Origin: Mesorhizobium sp. ZC-5
GTDB lineage: Bacteria > Pseudomonadota > Alphaproteobacteria > Rhizobiales > Rhizobiaceae
Assembly (NCBI RefSeq): GCF_025753855.1
Contig: NZ_JAOWPT010000022.1
Location: forward strand, 1 to 38,597
Length of the DNA stretch: 38,597 bases
Reading direction: 5' to 3'
Below, piece after piece: positions 25,868 through 34,939 of the stretch. The notes below the pieces were generated by a model. That model had not been told where the DNA came from. It saw only the letters and a program-made list of their open reading frames with translations, and did no database searches. Position 1 is the first letter of the stretch. Every line of letters starts with the position of its first letter. The translations under genes and the position numbers were made by a program.

Positions 25868-26113
25868 TCAAGCGCGCCAGGCTCTCGGTTGAATGACGTC
25901 CGATTCAACCCGAGCAGCCAGGGCGCGGCCGAGTTCCAGCGCACGTTCGGGGCAGGATCGCGCGCCTCGCGATGCAAGCAGTTCCTGGCCTTCCGCAACT
26001 TCAATGTCACCGGACAGGATGTAACCATCTTCATCAAGCTTGAAGATATCCGGCGCTTGCGCCGCGCATCGCGCGTGACCCTGGCATTTGGAATTTTGGA
26101 CGATGATACGCAT
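25868..26113 (-). CDS. P450-partner ferredoxin (3Fe-4S/4Fe-4S, single cluster)
   Basis: 81 residues beginning MRIIVQNSKCQGHARC. The motif C-x2-H-x2-C with a later C-P (GARSCPERALEL) is the pattern of small ferredoxins that donate electrons to actinobacterial and rhizobial P450s; histidine at the second position usually means a 3Fe-4S or unusual 4Fe-4S cluster. It lies 46 bases after the P450 stop on the same strand, so it is almost certainly the redox partner. No ferredoxin reductase gene is visible in the window. Confidence 0.9.
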   Translation of the reverse strand: MRIIVQNSKCQGHARCAAQAPDIFKLDEDGYILSGDIEVAEGQELLASRGARSCPERALELGRALAARVESDVIQPRAWRA

Positions 26114-26159
26114 GCCGCTGCCTCCATTGTCTGTGCCCCCGGCTCGGGGCGGGGCTTGG

Positions 26160-27377
26160 TCAGGACCAGTCCAGGATCAGATTTTCGATCCCGAACACAT
26201 GGCCGCCGCAGGTGATGGGTGCCGTGCCCTTCTTGATCCGGAAGGCCGGTATGCGCGCCAGCCACTCCTCCAGGCCGATGATAATCTCCCGCCGGGCCAG
26301 GTGTGAGCCAAGGCAACGGTGGGGACCATAGCCAAAGGCGGCGTGGCGGTTGTCCTCTCGCGCCAGATCGATCGTGTTTGGGCAACCAAATTCCGCCGGG
26401 TCACGATTGGCAATCATCGTGGCGCAGGAAACATAGTCCCCCTTACGGATCGGCGCGCCTTCGAAGTCGATATCTTTTGTTGCAACGCGGATCAACTGAA
26501 TGGGCGGATAGGCGCGCAGCAACTCTTCGGCTGCGAGCGCGATCCGGTCCGGTTCGCTGCGCAGCAGTTCCTGATCCTTGAGGTTGCGTGCGAGATAAGC
26601 CAGGTCAAAGCCTATCGCTGCTGCGACCGTGTCAAGTCCCGCGACGAACACAAGCACGCCGATGCCACGGATCTCCTCGTCGGTCAGCCGGCGGCCCTCG
26701 ACCTGTGCCTGCACGATGAAGGTCATGAGATCGTCTACCGGCTCCTTGCGGCGATTGGTTGCAAGTTCATCGATGAACGTCACAATCGTCCGGGCAGCCA
26801 CAGGTCGTTTCACACCGTCGCCGTGGAGCAGGTCTTTCGCCCATCCAACAAATGTGTCGAGCCGGTGATCCGGCAACCCCAAAAAGCGAAGGAAGATGCT
26901 GACCGTGAAAGGAAAGGCAAACTCCTTCATGACATCGCAACTTGTGCCCGATGCGGCGATACTATCGATCAGCGTGACCGCTCGCTCGCGGACAGCCGGC
27001 TCCAACACCCTCACCCGCTTTGGCGAAAGCAGCGGACTGAGCAGTGAGCGAAAGACGCCATGGGCCGGCGGATCCAGTTCAAGCGGGATCGTCGGCCAGG
27101 TTTCGCCTAGCACGGAGGAGAAGATGCTGCGATGGCTGGAAAAGGTTTCAGTGTCCTGCAGCACCTTGCGCTGGTCTGCGGCGCGGGTGATGACCCAGGT
27201 CCCCCGGCCATCTTGCGTGTTGTAGGGGGAATAAAAGATCGGCGGCCCGTCATGGGCGCAAGCGACAGCTGCATGCGGATCCCCGTTGGGCGTCGGTGAC
27301 ATGCCTGGTGACGTAAACAGGCTGAAGTCCCTCACCATTTCGGGCGGGACATGATCTGGAACCAGGTTTGTCGTCAT
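26160..27377 (-). CDS. Cytochrome P450 (CYP127-like, y4vG type)
   Basis: 405 residues, soluble bacterial class I type. Oxygen-activation helix AGLDT at 246-250, ExxR motif E-E-L-L-R at 284-288, haem-binding loop FGYGPHRCLG with C355. AGGAG precedes the ATG at 27377. The neighbouring genes (ferredoxin, double SDR, luciferase-like oxygenase) match those around CYP127A1 (y4vG) of NGR234, which is nodule-expressed; this is from recall. It would hydroxylate an unknown, possibly terpenoid or aromatic, substrate. The gene is intact, and a sigma-54 promoter lies upstream of the preceding small ORF. Confidence 0.93.
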   Translation of the reverse strand: MTTNLVPDHVPPEMVRDFSLFTSPGMSPTPNGDPHAAVACAHDGPPIFYSPYNTQDGRGTWVITRAADQRKVLQDTETFSSHRSIFSSVLGETWPTIPLELDPPAHGVFRSLLSPLLSPKRVRVLEPAVRERAVTLIDSIAASGTSCDVMKEFAFPFTVSIFLRFLGLPDHRLDTFVGWAKDLLHGDGVKRPVAARTIVTFIDELATNRRKEPVDDLMTFIVQAQVEGRRLTDEEIRGIGVLVFVAGLDTVAAAIGFDLAYLARNLKDQELLRSEPDRIALAAEELLRAYPPIQLIRVATKDIDFEGAPIRKGDYVSCATMIANRDPAEFGCPNTIDLAREDNRHAAFGYGPHRCLGSHLARREIIIGLEEWLARIPAFRIKKGTAPITCGGHVFGIENLILDWS

Positions 27378-27394
27378 TCGGTTTCTCCTGAACG

Positions 27395-27631
27395 TCAGGT
27401 GTACCTGCGCTCGATTGAGACTGCACGGCCGGTCATGAAGTCGATTGCCGACGGGTGGTAAAATTCCCGCTCAGGCGCGATGAGGTTCTGTTGCGAGGTG
27501 CAGCCGATCTGCGCACCGGCGCGGATGAGACCGGTCGCGAATTCAAGCGGCAAGGGCAACCACGTCGTCTTCAGGTCCTTGAGGGACCGCGCCGTCTTAT
27601 ACGCACTGATTTTGAGAGGCTGTTGTATCAC
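27395..27631 (-). CDS. Small conserved-looking ORF ahead of the P450
   Basis: 78 residues if translated from the GTG at 27631, which has GGAG nine bases upstream; contains LEFATGLIRAGAQIG and EREFYHPSAIDFMTG. It is 17 bases from the P450 start and 51 bases from the sigma-54 promoter, so it is the first reading frame of the transcript. No family is recognised. Predicted features: one amphipathic stretch, no signal peptide. It could be a regulatory or accessory peptide of the pathway. Confidence 0.5.
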   Translation of the reverse strand: MIQQPLKISAYKTARSLKDLKTTWLPLPLEFATGLIRAGAQIGCTSQQNLIAPEREFYHPSAIDFMTGRAVSIERRYT

Positions 27632-27681
27632 CGCTGAACTCCGTGAGGCCTTCTGACGTGCCGTGTGACAAAACCATCGAG

Positions 27682-27696
27682 GCAAGTTGCGTGCCG
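27682..27696 (-). promoter_or_regulatory. Sigma-54 promoter of the P450 cluster
   Basis: Minus strand CGGCAC-GCAAC-TTGC, one mismatch to consensus and the same first-base change as the promoter at 17073. Confidence 0.65.
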
Positions 27697-27783
27697 GATT
27701 GGCGCACTGACGGCGCTGCACGACTTCTGCGTACGAGCGGCCCGGCCCCGTGCCACCCTTTGGGGTCTGGCTTTCGACATTCT

Positions 27784-27799
27784 CGTCCAGTTTCAGACA
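27784..27799. promoter_or_regulatory. Degenerate NifA site of the P450 cluster
   Basis: CGT-CCAGTTTCAG-ACA, aligned with the perfect TGT-CCACCTTCGG-ACA at 17168 and 88 bases upstream of the -24 element. The first T has become C, so NifA binding may be weak. Confidence 0.45.
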
Positions 27800-28536
27800 C
27801 GGCATGGGTTGCGGGTAGACGCCGCACGGAGGAGCAATGAAAGGAACCTCAACCATGCAAACCCCGCGAACCGACTAGAGGAGCGGTGGGTGTGTAGCTG
27901 AAATATCATGCCTGCTGCGAGACTTCCTTGTTCGAGATATGGAAGGCTCTCCTATTCGGTTGACGAATGGAGGGGCTAGGCTGTGCCAAACGATCAAATT
28001 CCTAAACGGGATCGCCGAAAAACGGCGTCTCCACTTTCAAGTGCGCAGCAGCCTATGGGCCATGTTAGGTGACGCGGTTAGACACCACCAAAACGCTGAT
28101 GGCCGCTCCCCTCTACCGCCACTCTAGCACAGCGTTTCTATCCCCCATGGCGGGACAGCGCCCCGCGAGTGATTGGGTAGCAACCGCCACCGAGCCTCGT
28201 GAGTGAGTCGATCTATCCTGTCTGCACGGTCATGCGTGCCCCGATCCCGTCCGGACGCTTGAAAATACGCGGCTCAGTCGCCGTCCGGATTGAGCGGTGC
28301 GAAGTCCAGACGACAACCCAAAGGCCGGGTGCCTCCATGGCTCAATGCGCTCCCCCTCGATGGGGGAGCAGTGTTTTCCAGTCCCGGCACAGGCAACAAC
28401 GGCGCGACACCGTGGCGGTCAACGGAAGGCCACGCTCGGGTTCAGGTAACGTTGCGGACAGCGAAACGGCCGACGGCCTCGCCGAGGCGTTGCGTTTTAG
28501 GTCAGTGCTGTCATATGAGTCTCTGGATGGCCACGC
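27800..28536. other. Gene-poor stretch upstream of the P450 promoter
   Basis: Open frames at 28199-28645 and 28290-28925 (plus) have no family signature and overlap each other. No transposase, RNA gene or clear regulatory site is seen. Confidence 0.5.
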
Positions 28537-28974
28537 TTGTGCCCGGAGACGCCATGGGGGTCGGGCGGGATCTTGGCGCACCGAAAGCGATGTCTTTTCA
28601 GTGGCCTGTCCCGGCTTTGGTACTTTTTACTACCAAGCCGCTTGATGCTCGCTGTTTCCTATGCCTGGAGCGGCGCGCCAATGCCGTCAGCGAACACCTT
28701 TGCAACTTTGCTAGCGCTCGGGATTCTCCCCTCGATCTGCGGATTCTACTGCACAATTCGCGCTGTTCAGCATATCGAGGCTTACAAGACGCAAGTCATC
28801 GAATCGAGCGAGCTGTTCTTTTCCGCCCTCTTCGCAGCCGTTTTCTTCGGCGAATGGCTCACAGGTACAGGAATGCTTGCGGCATTGGCCATCATTGTCG
28901 GTGCGTTGATCACATCCATGCCTGAGCGCCGTGTCATCTCCAGGCAAGTTCGCCCAATTGCCGAAAGGGAGTAG
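28537..28974 (+). pseudogene. C-terminal fragment of an EamA/DMT-family transporter
   Basis: From about 28640 the frame reads as the last three to four membrane helices of an EamA transporter: TFATLLALGILPSICGFYC, then AYKTQVIESSELFFSALFAAVFFGEW and TGMLAALAIIVGALITS, the classic C-terminal pattern (E near S-A-L-F-A-A-x-x-x-G-E). The N-terminal half of about 170 residues is missing and the 30-odd residues ahead of it are unrelated. It cannot make a complete ten-helix carrier. Confidence 0.75.
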
Positions 28975-29066
28975 GGAACCGTCCTTGTGGCAGGCTCCAC
29001 GCAAAGCGAATAATGATCTACGCCATCGAATTGCGAACCTCCTTGATAGGGCCTCCGGAAACGCGC

Positions 29067-29975
29067 TCATCCTGATTCCAACCGTTTGGCTGGCGATTCC
29101 CCCGCCCCTGCCCGCTGTCGGGTCGGTTTCCAAAATACATCTAGCTCCGCAAGCTGGCGCTCAGTGTCTTTCACGACCTCATCGACATTCATCCCGGATT
29201 TGACAGCGATCAACGCTGCCAGGATCTCGCTTGCGGCCACAGCCGGTGCGATACTTTTGAAGAAGGATTGAGAGCTGCTGGTTACAATAACGCTTTCCTT
29301 GGCCGTACTGGCGAGCGGGGATACCCTGCTGTCGGTGATGGCAACGACAGCTATGCCTTGGCGCGCTGCATGCCTCACCGTTTCGATGGTTGCACGACAG
29401 TAGGGCTCAATCCCTACCGCCAGCACTGCGTCGCCTTTGCCAGCCCCTCGCAAGGCATCGATACCGAGACCCCCGGCCGCATCGAGAACGACCGCCTGCC
29501 GGCCAAGCCGCGACAGCGTGTAGGCAAAATGCTGCGCCACCGGATACTCTCCGCGAAGCCCAAGGCTGAACAGGTTTCGGCTCGCCGCAAGGACACTCGC
29601 AGCAGCCATCAGCTGCATCGCGTTCTCGACTTCCCCGAGCCTTGCGATTTGCGCTGTCAGCGTGGCCGCGACGACTCCAACCATCGAGCAACCGCCATCA
29701 CCATCTTCCCGACGCCCCGGCAGCGCCGGCTCCGCAGACGTGCGGATCGCCTTTGCATAAAGGCTGCGCATGTCCTCGTAGCCGTCCAGGCCGACCCATC
29801 GCGCCAGCCTCATCATGGTCGTGTGGGACACACCCGCCAAATGCGCCTGCTCGCGCATCGACATCAACGCAACGTCCTGCGGATGATCCAACACAAATCG
29901 GGCAGCCAGCTGGAGCTGCCGCGGCATCCTTTCGAACCGGTCGACCAAAACGCCGGCCAAAGGGCCCTTTTCCAT
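29067..29975 (-). CDS. RpiR/MurR-family transcriptional regulator
   Basis: 302 residues from MEKGPLAGVLVDRFERMP at 29975, with GGTGGAG five bases upstream; upstream in-frame starts at 30059 and 30164 lack support. Residues 15-80 form the RpiR helix-turn-helix (LAARFVLDHPQDVALMSMREQAHLAGVSHTTMMRLARWVGL) and 120-260 a SIS sugar-phosphate-binding domain (LFSLGLRGEYPVAQHFAYTL, DAVLAVGIEPYCRATIETV). Such proteins control sugar or amino-sugar catabolism. No catabolic operon is adjacent; the only neighbour is a decayed EamA transporter on the opposite strand, so its original target may be lost. Confidence 0.88.
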   Translation of the reverse strand: MEKGPLAGVLVDRFERMPRQLQLAARFVLDHPQDVALMSMREQAHLAGVSHTTMMRLARWVGLDGYEDMRSLYAKAIRTSAEPALPGRREDGDGGCSMVGVVAATLTAQIARLGEVENAMQLMAAASVLAASRNLFSLGLRGEYPVAQHFAYTLSRLGRQAVVLDAAGGLGIDALRGAGKGDAVLAVGIEPYCRATIETVRHAARQGIAVVAITDSRVSPLASTAKESVIVTSSSQSFFKSIAPAVAASEILAALIAVKSGMNVDEVVKDTERQLAELDVFWKPTRQRAGAGESPAKRLESG

Positions 29976-30242
29976 ACCGCTCCACCGCGTTCGCCCGGCC
30001 GAAAGATCCTTCGATGTCGTGGAAGGAACACTCGATGTTAGTCTCAAATGAACTTTCATCCTGAACGCACCACCCTGATGCCGAGCTACCCAACCCATTT
30101 GGGAGAGCAATTTGCATTCCTTTCGACGAAGCTTGTTCGCACTGAGTTCGGTGTCGTGAGGCACTGCGGGGCGACAGGGGCTGATGACAAGCTGCTGCGA
30201 AGTTGTTAGTCGTGTGCGGTACGGTTCCGAGCCAATGCCAAG

Positions 30243-30791
30243 CTATAGCGTTCGGGCTGACGCACTCGGTTCGGCCGTCCCGTCAAGCGCGAGCGACAGG
30301 TTGAGATTGTTACGCAACATCTGATTTCCTGGTTCTGTTTTGAGGGCTTGCCGGTATAGTGCTTGTGCCGCGTCGTGCCGGCCCTCAAGATCGAAGACAA
30401 CTCCCTTCGCGTTCAATGCGCGCAAATTATTTGGTGCCGCAAGCAGGACGTTGTCGAGTATCTGAAGCGCCTCACTCTCGCGTTTCTGCGCCACCAGGGC
30501 CTTCGTAAGACGGATCGCCGCATCGACATTGCCCGGTTGCTGCTTCAGCTCATCCTGCAAAGCTCGCTCGTCAGTATCTGGACCAACAGCGCGCGCAATG
30601 CGTTCGCGCATAGCCGGATCGATATCCTTGGCACCGAGCAAATCCGGCGGCGCCGCCTCCTTCACTGACAGACCTGACTTATTCCAGCTTGAGCAAGCGC
30701 TGAGAGGCACTATGGTGAGTATAGCGAAGACAATCGAGGCCAGACGAAATGACCGCAGCCGTATTGCGTGTAAATTTTGGTATGACTTCAT
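30243..30791 (-). CDS. TPR lipoprotein of the T3SS operon (y4yS-like)
   Basis: 182 residues with an N-terminal hydrophobic signal and lipobox V-P-L-S-A-C (cysteine near residue 33), then tetratricopeptide repeats (VDAAIRLTKALVAQKRESEALQILDNVLLAAPNNLRALNAKGV, HDAAQALYRQALKTEPGN). A lipid-anchored TPR protein fits the pilotin- or Flp/TadD-like factor downstream of rhcV in NGR234 (y4yS, by recall). It begins 35 bases after the sctV stop. Its last codons are repeated as a fragment at 38001-38054. Confidence 0.78.
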   Translation of the reverse strand: MKSYQNLHAIRLRSFRLASIVFAILTIVPLSACSSWNKSGLSVKEAAPPDLLGAKDIDPAMRERIARAVGPDTDERALQDELKQQPGNVDAAIRLTKALVAQKRESEALQILDNVLLAAPNNLRALNAKGVVFDLEGRHDAAQALYRQALKTEPGNQMLRNNLNLSLALDGTAEPSASARTL

Positions 30792-30826
30792 GCTATTCTC
30801 ACCTGTGATCGCGTCCTTTGTTCTTG

Positions 30827-32932
30827 TCAGCTGGCCGAAGCGCGCGGGTTACGACGTTCGTCTGACATTACTTTATTCGGTTCAGCCATGAGCTTGACGG
30901 ATCCAATGGGCTGAATCGTAAAGTCGGAGGCGAGGTCCTGATAAGACAACACAGCGAGATCGATGCCGTTGCGGGTGAGAAAACCACGGACGAAGCGTCG
31001 GACATCCATTGAAGCCAATATGACGGCGCTGGTCTGCCCTGGCGCTATGCTCGACTGGATCTGACGCATTTGCGACACCAGCATCTCGCTTTGCCAATCC
31101 TCGAGTACCAGGTACGGCCCGACGGCCGAATCGCGTATCGCACCGCGCACCACATCCTCAGTTTCACGTTCGATGATGAAGGCAGGCACAATACGCTGGG
31201 CATTCGCATAGCGGTGGCAGATCTGCCGTTTCAGACCGGAGCGAACATATTCCGTGAGAAGCGCAACGTTTTGCTCACGTTCGCTCCATTCGGACAAAGC
31301 CTCCAGGACCAGCCGTGTGTTACGGATCGGGATGCCCTCATCCAGCAGGCGGCGCAGCACATCGGCAATCCGGGGGATCGGCGTCGTGCGTAGCACCTCC
31401 TTCACCAGCTCGGAATATTCCTTCTCCATTCGACCAAGCAATTCGCGCGTCTCCTGGATACCCACCAAGCGTTGTGCATAGCGCATTAGCGTCGCATGGA
31501 CGCGCAAGGCGAGGAGTTCACTAGGACGGTGATGCCCGATACCGGCGGCATTGAGAGCCGGTGCATGGCTTTGTTCGATCCAAATCCTGTCCGTCTCTGG
31601 GTCATGCCGAAACGGGATGTCACTCAATTCAATGTTCGCCAGATCGTCGGTAAGCGCGAGCTGCGTCGGATCAATCAAACCCTGTTCAACCGGCACGCCC
31701 TCAACATCTATCCGGAATTCCGACTCGGGCAACTGCTGGTCGGCCGTGAAACGGATGGGGGGGACGATTATGCCGAGATCAGCAGAGACCAGTCCCGAAA
31801 CGCGTGCGATGTGCTGTTGCAATTCGTCCTTGTCGAGAGCCTGTGTCAGGCTAGGCGCAAGGAATAACGCGATCGGACGTGCCTCCGCAGGTGCGGCTTC
31901 GGTGTCAGGCTGCGCTGGACCTGTCGTTGTGGAAATGACCTTGTCGGCGCCTTGGAGATCACCGCTGACAAAGCTTGCCGCCGCGAAGACCGCGGCCAGG
32001 ACGAGAAAGACGAGCAGCGGAAAGCCAGGAACAAAACCCATCACAACCAGGACGCAGGCCGCCAGCCGCAACGCTCGCTTACTGGCGGTCAGCTGGTTGA
32101 CTATGTCGGCACCAAGATTGAGTCCCGCCCCCCCACTGACACGAGTGACCATGGTCGCCGCTGTAATTGAGAGCAGCAGCGCCGGAATCTGCGAGATCAA
32201 CGCATCACCGATCGTCAGTAGAGTATATTGATGCAGTACATCGCTAAAGGACATGCCCTTCGAGAGAAGGCCGATGGAGATACCACCCAGCATGTTGATG
32301 CAGATGACCACCAGCCCGGCGATGGCATCGCCCTTCACGAATTTCATGGCCCCGTCCATGGCGCCATAAAGTTGGCTTTCTCTCTCCAATGCGGCGCGCC
32401 GCCGGCGAGATTCGTTCTGATCGATATGGCCGTTCCGTAGCTCCGCATCGATCGCCATTTGCTTGCCCGGCAGAGCGTCGAGCGTGAAGCGCGCCGCCAC
32501 TTCTGCCACGCGTTCGGCGCCCTTGGCGAGGACCATGAACTGCACCATGGTCACGACCAGGAATATGACAACGCCTACGGCGATATTGCCAGATATGACG
32601 AAATCGCCGAACGTGTAGATGATGCTGCCGGCCTCCCCCTCAGCCAGAATTAATCGCGTCGTTGCGATGGTGAGCGCCAGACGGAATACCGTGGAAATCA
32701 AAATGACGCCCGGCAAGGAGGAAAAATCAATTGGCGTGGCCACGTACAGCGCAACCATCAGCAGCAGTATGGCGAATCCCAGATTGAATCCGATCAGCGT
32801 GTCGATCGCTACAATCGGGATCGGAATGATCATCATTCCGATCGCCAGAAGCAGTATCAACGCGACCATCAAGTCCGGGTTGGCCGGCGCTCGCGAGATG
32901 AAGTTACGCAGGACGTTGGTTATGGGGACCAT
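30827..32932 (-). CDS. rhcV: Type III secretion export gate protein SctV (RhcV)
   Basis: 701 residues, the full length for the FHIPEP/SctV family. Seven or eight membrane helices occupy residues 20-330 (ALILLLAIGMMIIPIPIVAIDTLIGFNLGFAILLL and onward), with the family signature RLALTIATTRLILAEGEAG and the cytoplasmic ring domain from 350 to the end. It forms the nonameric export gate at the base of the injectisome. It starts two bases after the upstream gene's stop, within an operon behind the tts box at 35601. No damage is visible. Confidence 0.96.
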   Translation of the reverse strand: MVPITNVLRNFISRAPANPDLMVALILLLAIGMMIIPIPIVAIDTLIGFNLGFAILLLMVALYVATPIDFSSLPGVILISTVFRLALTIATTRLILAEGEAGSIIYTFGDFVISGNIAVGVVIFLVVTMVQFMVLAKGAERVAEVAARFTLDALPGKQMAIDAELRNGHIDQNESRRRRAALERESQLYGAMDGAMKFVKGDAIAGLVVICINMLGGISIGLLSKGMSFSDVLHQYTLLTIGDALISQIPALLLSITAATMVTRVSGGAGLNLGADIVNQLTASKRALRLAACVLVVMGFVPGFPLLVFLVLAAVFAAASFVSGDLQGADKVISTTTGPAQPDTEAAPAEARPIALFLAPSLTQALDKDELQQHIARVSGLVSADLGIIVPPIRFTADQQLPESEFRIDVEGVPVEQGLIDPTQLALTDDLANIELSDIPFRHDPETDRIWIEQSHAPALNAAGIGHHRPSELLALRVHATLMRYAQRLVGIQETRELLGRMEKEYSELVKEVLRTTPIPRIADVLRRLLDEGIPIRNTRLVLEALSEWSEREQNVALLTEYVRSGLKRQICHRYANAQRIVPAFIIERETEDVVRGAIRDSAVGPYLVLEDWQSEMLVSQMRQIQSSIAPGQTSAVILASMDVRRFVRGFLTRNGIDLAVLSYQDLASDFTIQPIGSVKLMAEPNKVMSDERRNPRASAS

Positions 32933-32934
32933 TC

Positions 32935-33345
32935 TTATGACTGTTCGACAAGAACTGTGCTGCCACGCAGTGAGACGTAGCTTTGGAAAACCGCGCGCGC
33001 CTCTTCCATCCGGCCGGCCCGCCGCAGGGCATGGCTACGCATGAGAGTCAAAGGGAGGCGCGAAGACGGCTGCTCATCAAGTATGTCCAGTCTATCCAGG
33101 ATCGTTAGTGCTTCATCGCCAAGACCCTCCGAGATGAGGGCGTACGCGAGAATGCGCAGCAGATCGACCTCTTGAGAATTGGCGTGAGCGGCAAGCCGCA
33201 ACAGAGCCAAGCTATGTGCGCTCTGCCCACATGCAAGGTGAACATAGGAAAGTGCACAGAGCAAATCGCGCGCCTGCTCGGAGATCAAGACATCACCGGT
33301 TTTGGAAACGTCTATTGGCGGGAGTGTGCTTCGTTCGACTGACAT
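32935..33345 (-). CDS. T3SS-associated TPR protein (SctY/SctG-like)
   Basis: 136 residues, mostly helical, with TPR-like repeats (ALSYVHLACGQSAHSLALLRLAAHANSQEVDLLRILAYALISEGLGDEALTILDRL). Small TPR proteins of this kind serve as chaperones or escort factors beside sctV in many type III systems. Start codon overlaps closely with the end of the preceding gene (TAG-CG-ATG). Exact homologue not identified. Confidence 0.7.
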   Translation of the reverse strand: MSVERSTLPPIDVSKTGDVLISEQARDLLCALSYVHLACGQSAHSLALLRLAAHANSQEVDLLRILAYALISEGLGDEALTILDRLDILDEQPSSRLPLTLMRSHALRRAGRMEEARAVFQSYVSLRGSTVLVEQS

Positions 33346-33347
33346 CG

Positions 33348-33881
33348 CTAGCCCTCGATCAAGCTGTTCCGGTTCTGCCGGAGCAGGATCAGCCGCTGCA
33401 ACTCGTCTTTCAGGACGGCAACGCCGTCACGCGACACCAAATCCTCAGGAGCGGCCGCCAGCGTGTCAACCAAGCCTTGCAGAAGAACACAATGCTTCTC
33501 CGCGCGCAGCACGTCCGGATAACGCAGCCGTGGCGTGACGAAGGAGAGTTGCTCTTGTGCGAGATTGTGGCCATCAAGGGGGACCAATTCCGCGCGTGGG
33601 TTGACCACGTTGATCCGGGCGCGCAATTCGTTAGGACTGACGCGCGTGATTGCGTCGACACCACCAACCTCCGGCACACCGTTGATCGCCAGCGGAAGAT
33701 CCCGCGTGTGCGTTTCCCGCCCAATCGACGCGTGCTTCTTGTCGCCATTTGAATGAGCACCATTGATCTGCTTGTCAATCGCTTGACGGATGGCAGGCTC
33801 TATTGTTGATTCACGGTCATCGATGTTGAACCTTTGTGGAGAGGTGCCGGGCCCGACAGGGTGGCTAGGCAGCTTGACCAT
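33348..33881 (-). CDS. Hypothetical T3SS operon protein
   Basis: 177 residues from MVKLPSHPVGPGTSP at 33881, preceded by GGAAG. The first 80 residues are polar and probably disordered; the C-terminal 90 are helical (RYPDVLRAEKHCVLLQGLVDTLAAAPEDLVSRDGVAVLKDELQRLILLRQNRNSLI). It lies between sctD and the TPR gene, 50 bases from sctD. No family recognised; the composition suits a substrate or regulatory subunit of the secretion apparatus. Confidence 0.7.
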   Translation of the reverse strand: MVKLPSHPVGPGTSPQRFNIDDRESTIEPAIRQAIDKQINGAHSNGDKKHASIGRETHTRDLPLAINGVPEVGGVDAITRVSPNELRARINVVNPRAELVPLDGHNLAQEQLSFVTPRLRYPDVLRAEKHCVLLQGLVDTLAAAPEDLVSRDGVAVLKDELQRLILLRQNRNSLIEG

Positions 33882-33931
33882 GACATCTTCCTTAATAGGC
33901 CTGCGAAAATAAGGTCTCCGAATTGGAGACT

Positions 33932-34828
33932 TTAATAGGGGAGAGCAGCAAACTGGCCATTTCGGCTCAGCAGCACACGACTCTCCTCGATTCGATCGAT
34001 AATCCATCCATCATCTAGGAGGGCACCGACGAAATACTTTTGGCCACCGATCAGGACGTACGGCAGGACTCCACGCCAAACAGCTTCAACGGCGATTGAA
34101 GATGGCGCCTTCTCCTCTTTGATAGCCACTCCGCTCACCAGTGTCAGCTCACCATTCGTACGATGATCGAACCACTGCTGGACCTTCTGCCATCTGGCGA
34201 CCAAGGCAGGAATAACTGTTCCGTTGGCGGTCACAACACCGTTTGCGGAGGCGATTTTTATATTGAGCAGGCCCGCTCTTTCAACTTCCTGCTGCAGCGC
34301 CTGTGCCGCCGCCTGGGCGGCTTGACCATCAGGGTGGTTGATGGTTGGCTCGGGTGCAGGCTCGGCGTCGGGTGAATTGGTGCTCAATGCATCGGCGCTG
34401 CCGTAGTTGAAGAAAATGGTTGAGAGAATGCCGACCCCGAGCAAGCCGACTATCAGTATGGCGAGCAGCGGAATTGAAAGGCGCGGTATGCCAATCGAAC
34501 CGGGTTGTGCTGCATCCGGTGCCGACCAGAGAATGGACATCGTGCCCGCATGAATGACCACAGGAAGAGGAACGACAACGCGCTCGCCTGCGGCAATATC
34601 GTCGCGCCCCTCGATGCTGATTCCGGCCGCAACGGCCTCGACCTCAGCCTCGATAGAATTGCGAAGAAAACTGATGCGAAAATGATGCGGCTCGAGTCGT
34701 TGCTCGACGAAGACCATATCGGCATCGAGGCCACTGCCGATCAGGTTCGCTCCAGAAGCGGAATTTCCGGTCAGTCCGGAATAAAGTCCGGATAGCACTT
34801 CGAAATGAAGGGAAGCGGCATCATTCAC
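33932..34828 (-). CDS. sctD: T3SS inner-membrane ring protein SctD (y4yQ-like)
   Basis: 298 residues from a GTG with AGGAG eight bases upstream. An FHA-like cytoplasmic domain (residues 5-100, FEVLSGLYSGLTGNS ... EPHHFRISFL) precedes a single membrane helix at about 115-140 (LSIPLLAILIVGLLGVGILSTIFF) and a periplasmic region with a BON/ring-building fold (GLLNIKIASANGVVTANGTV). This is the architecture of SctD. In NGR234 y4yQ occupies the same place between nopA and rhcV. Confidence 0.85.
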   Translation of the reverse strand: MNDAASLHFEVLSGLYSGLTGNSASGANLIGSGLDADMVFVEQRLEPHHFRISFLRNSIEAEVEAVAAGISIEGRDDIAAGERVVVPLPVVIHAGTMSILWSAPDAAQPGSIGIPRLSIPLLAILIVGLLGVGILSTIFFNYGSADALSTNSPDAEPAPEPTINHPDGQAAQAAAQALQQEVERAGLLNIKIASANGVVTANGTVIPALVARWQKVQQWFDHRTNGELTLVSGVAIKEEKAPSSIAVEAVWRGVLPYVLIGGQKYFVGALLDDGWIIDRIEESRVLLSRNGQFAALPY

Positions 34829-34939
34829 CGATAATCTCCTGAACAGGAGAGAGCCGCACGGCAGCTGCCATGCGGCTCATTTGACTTCATACAGCGCACC
34901 GCCGCCAGGACGGCATATGCGGGGCGCCCACTTCCAACA

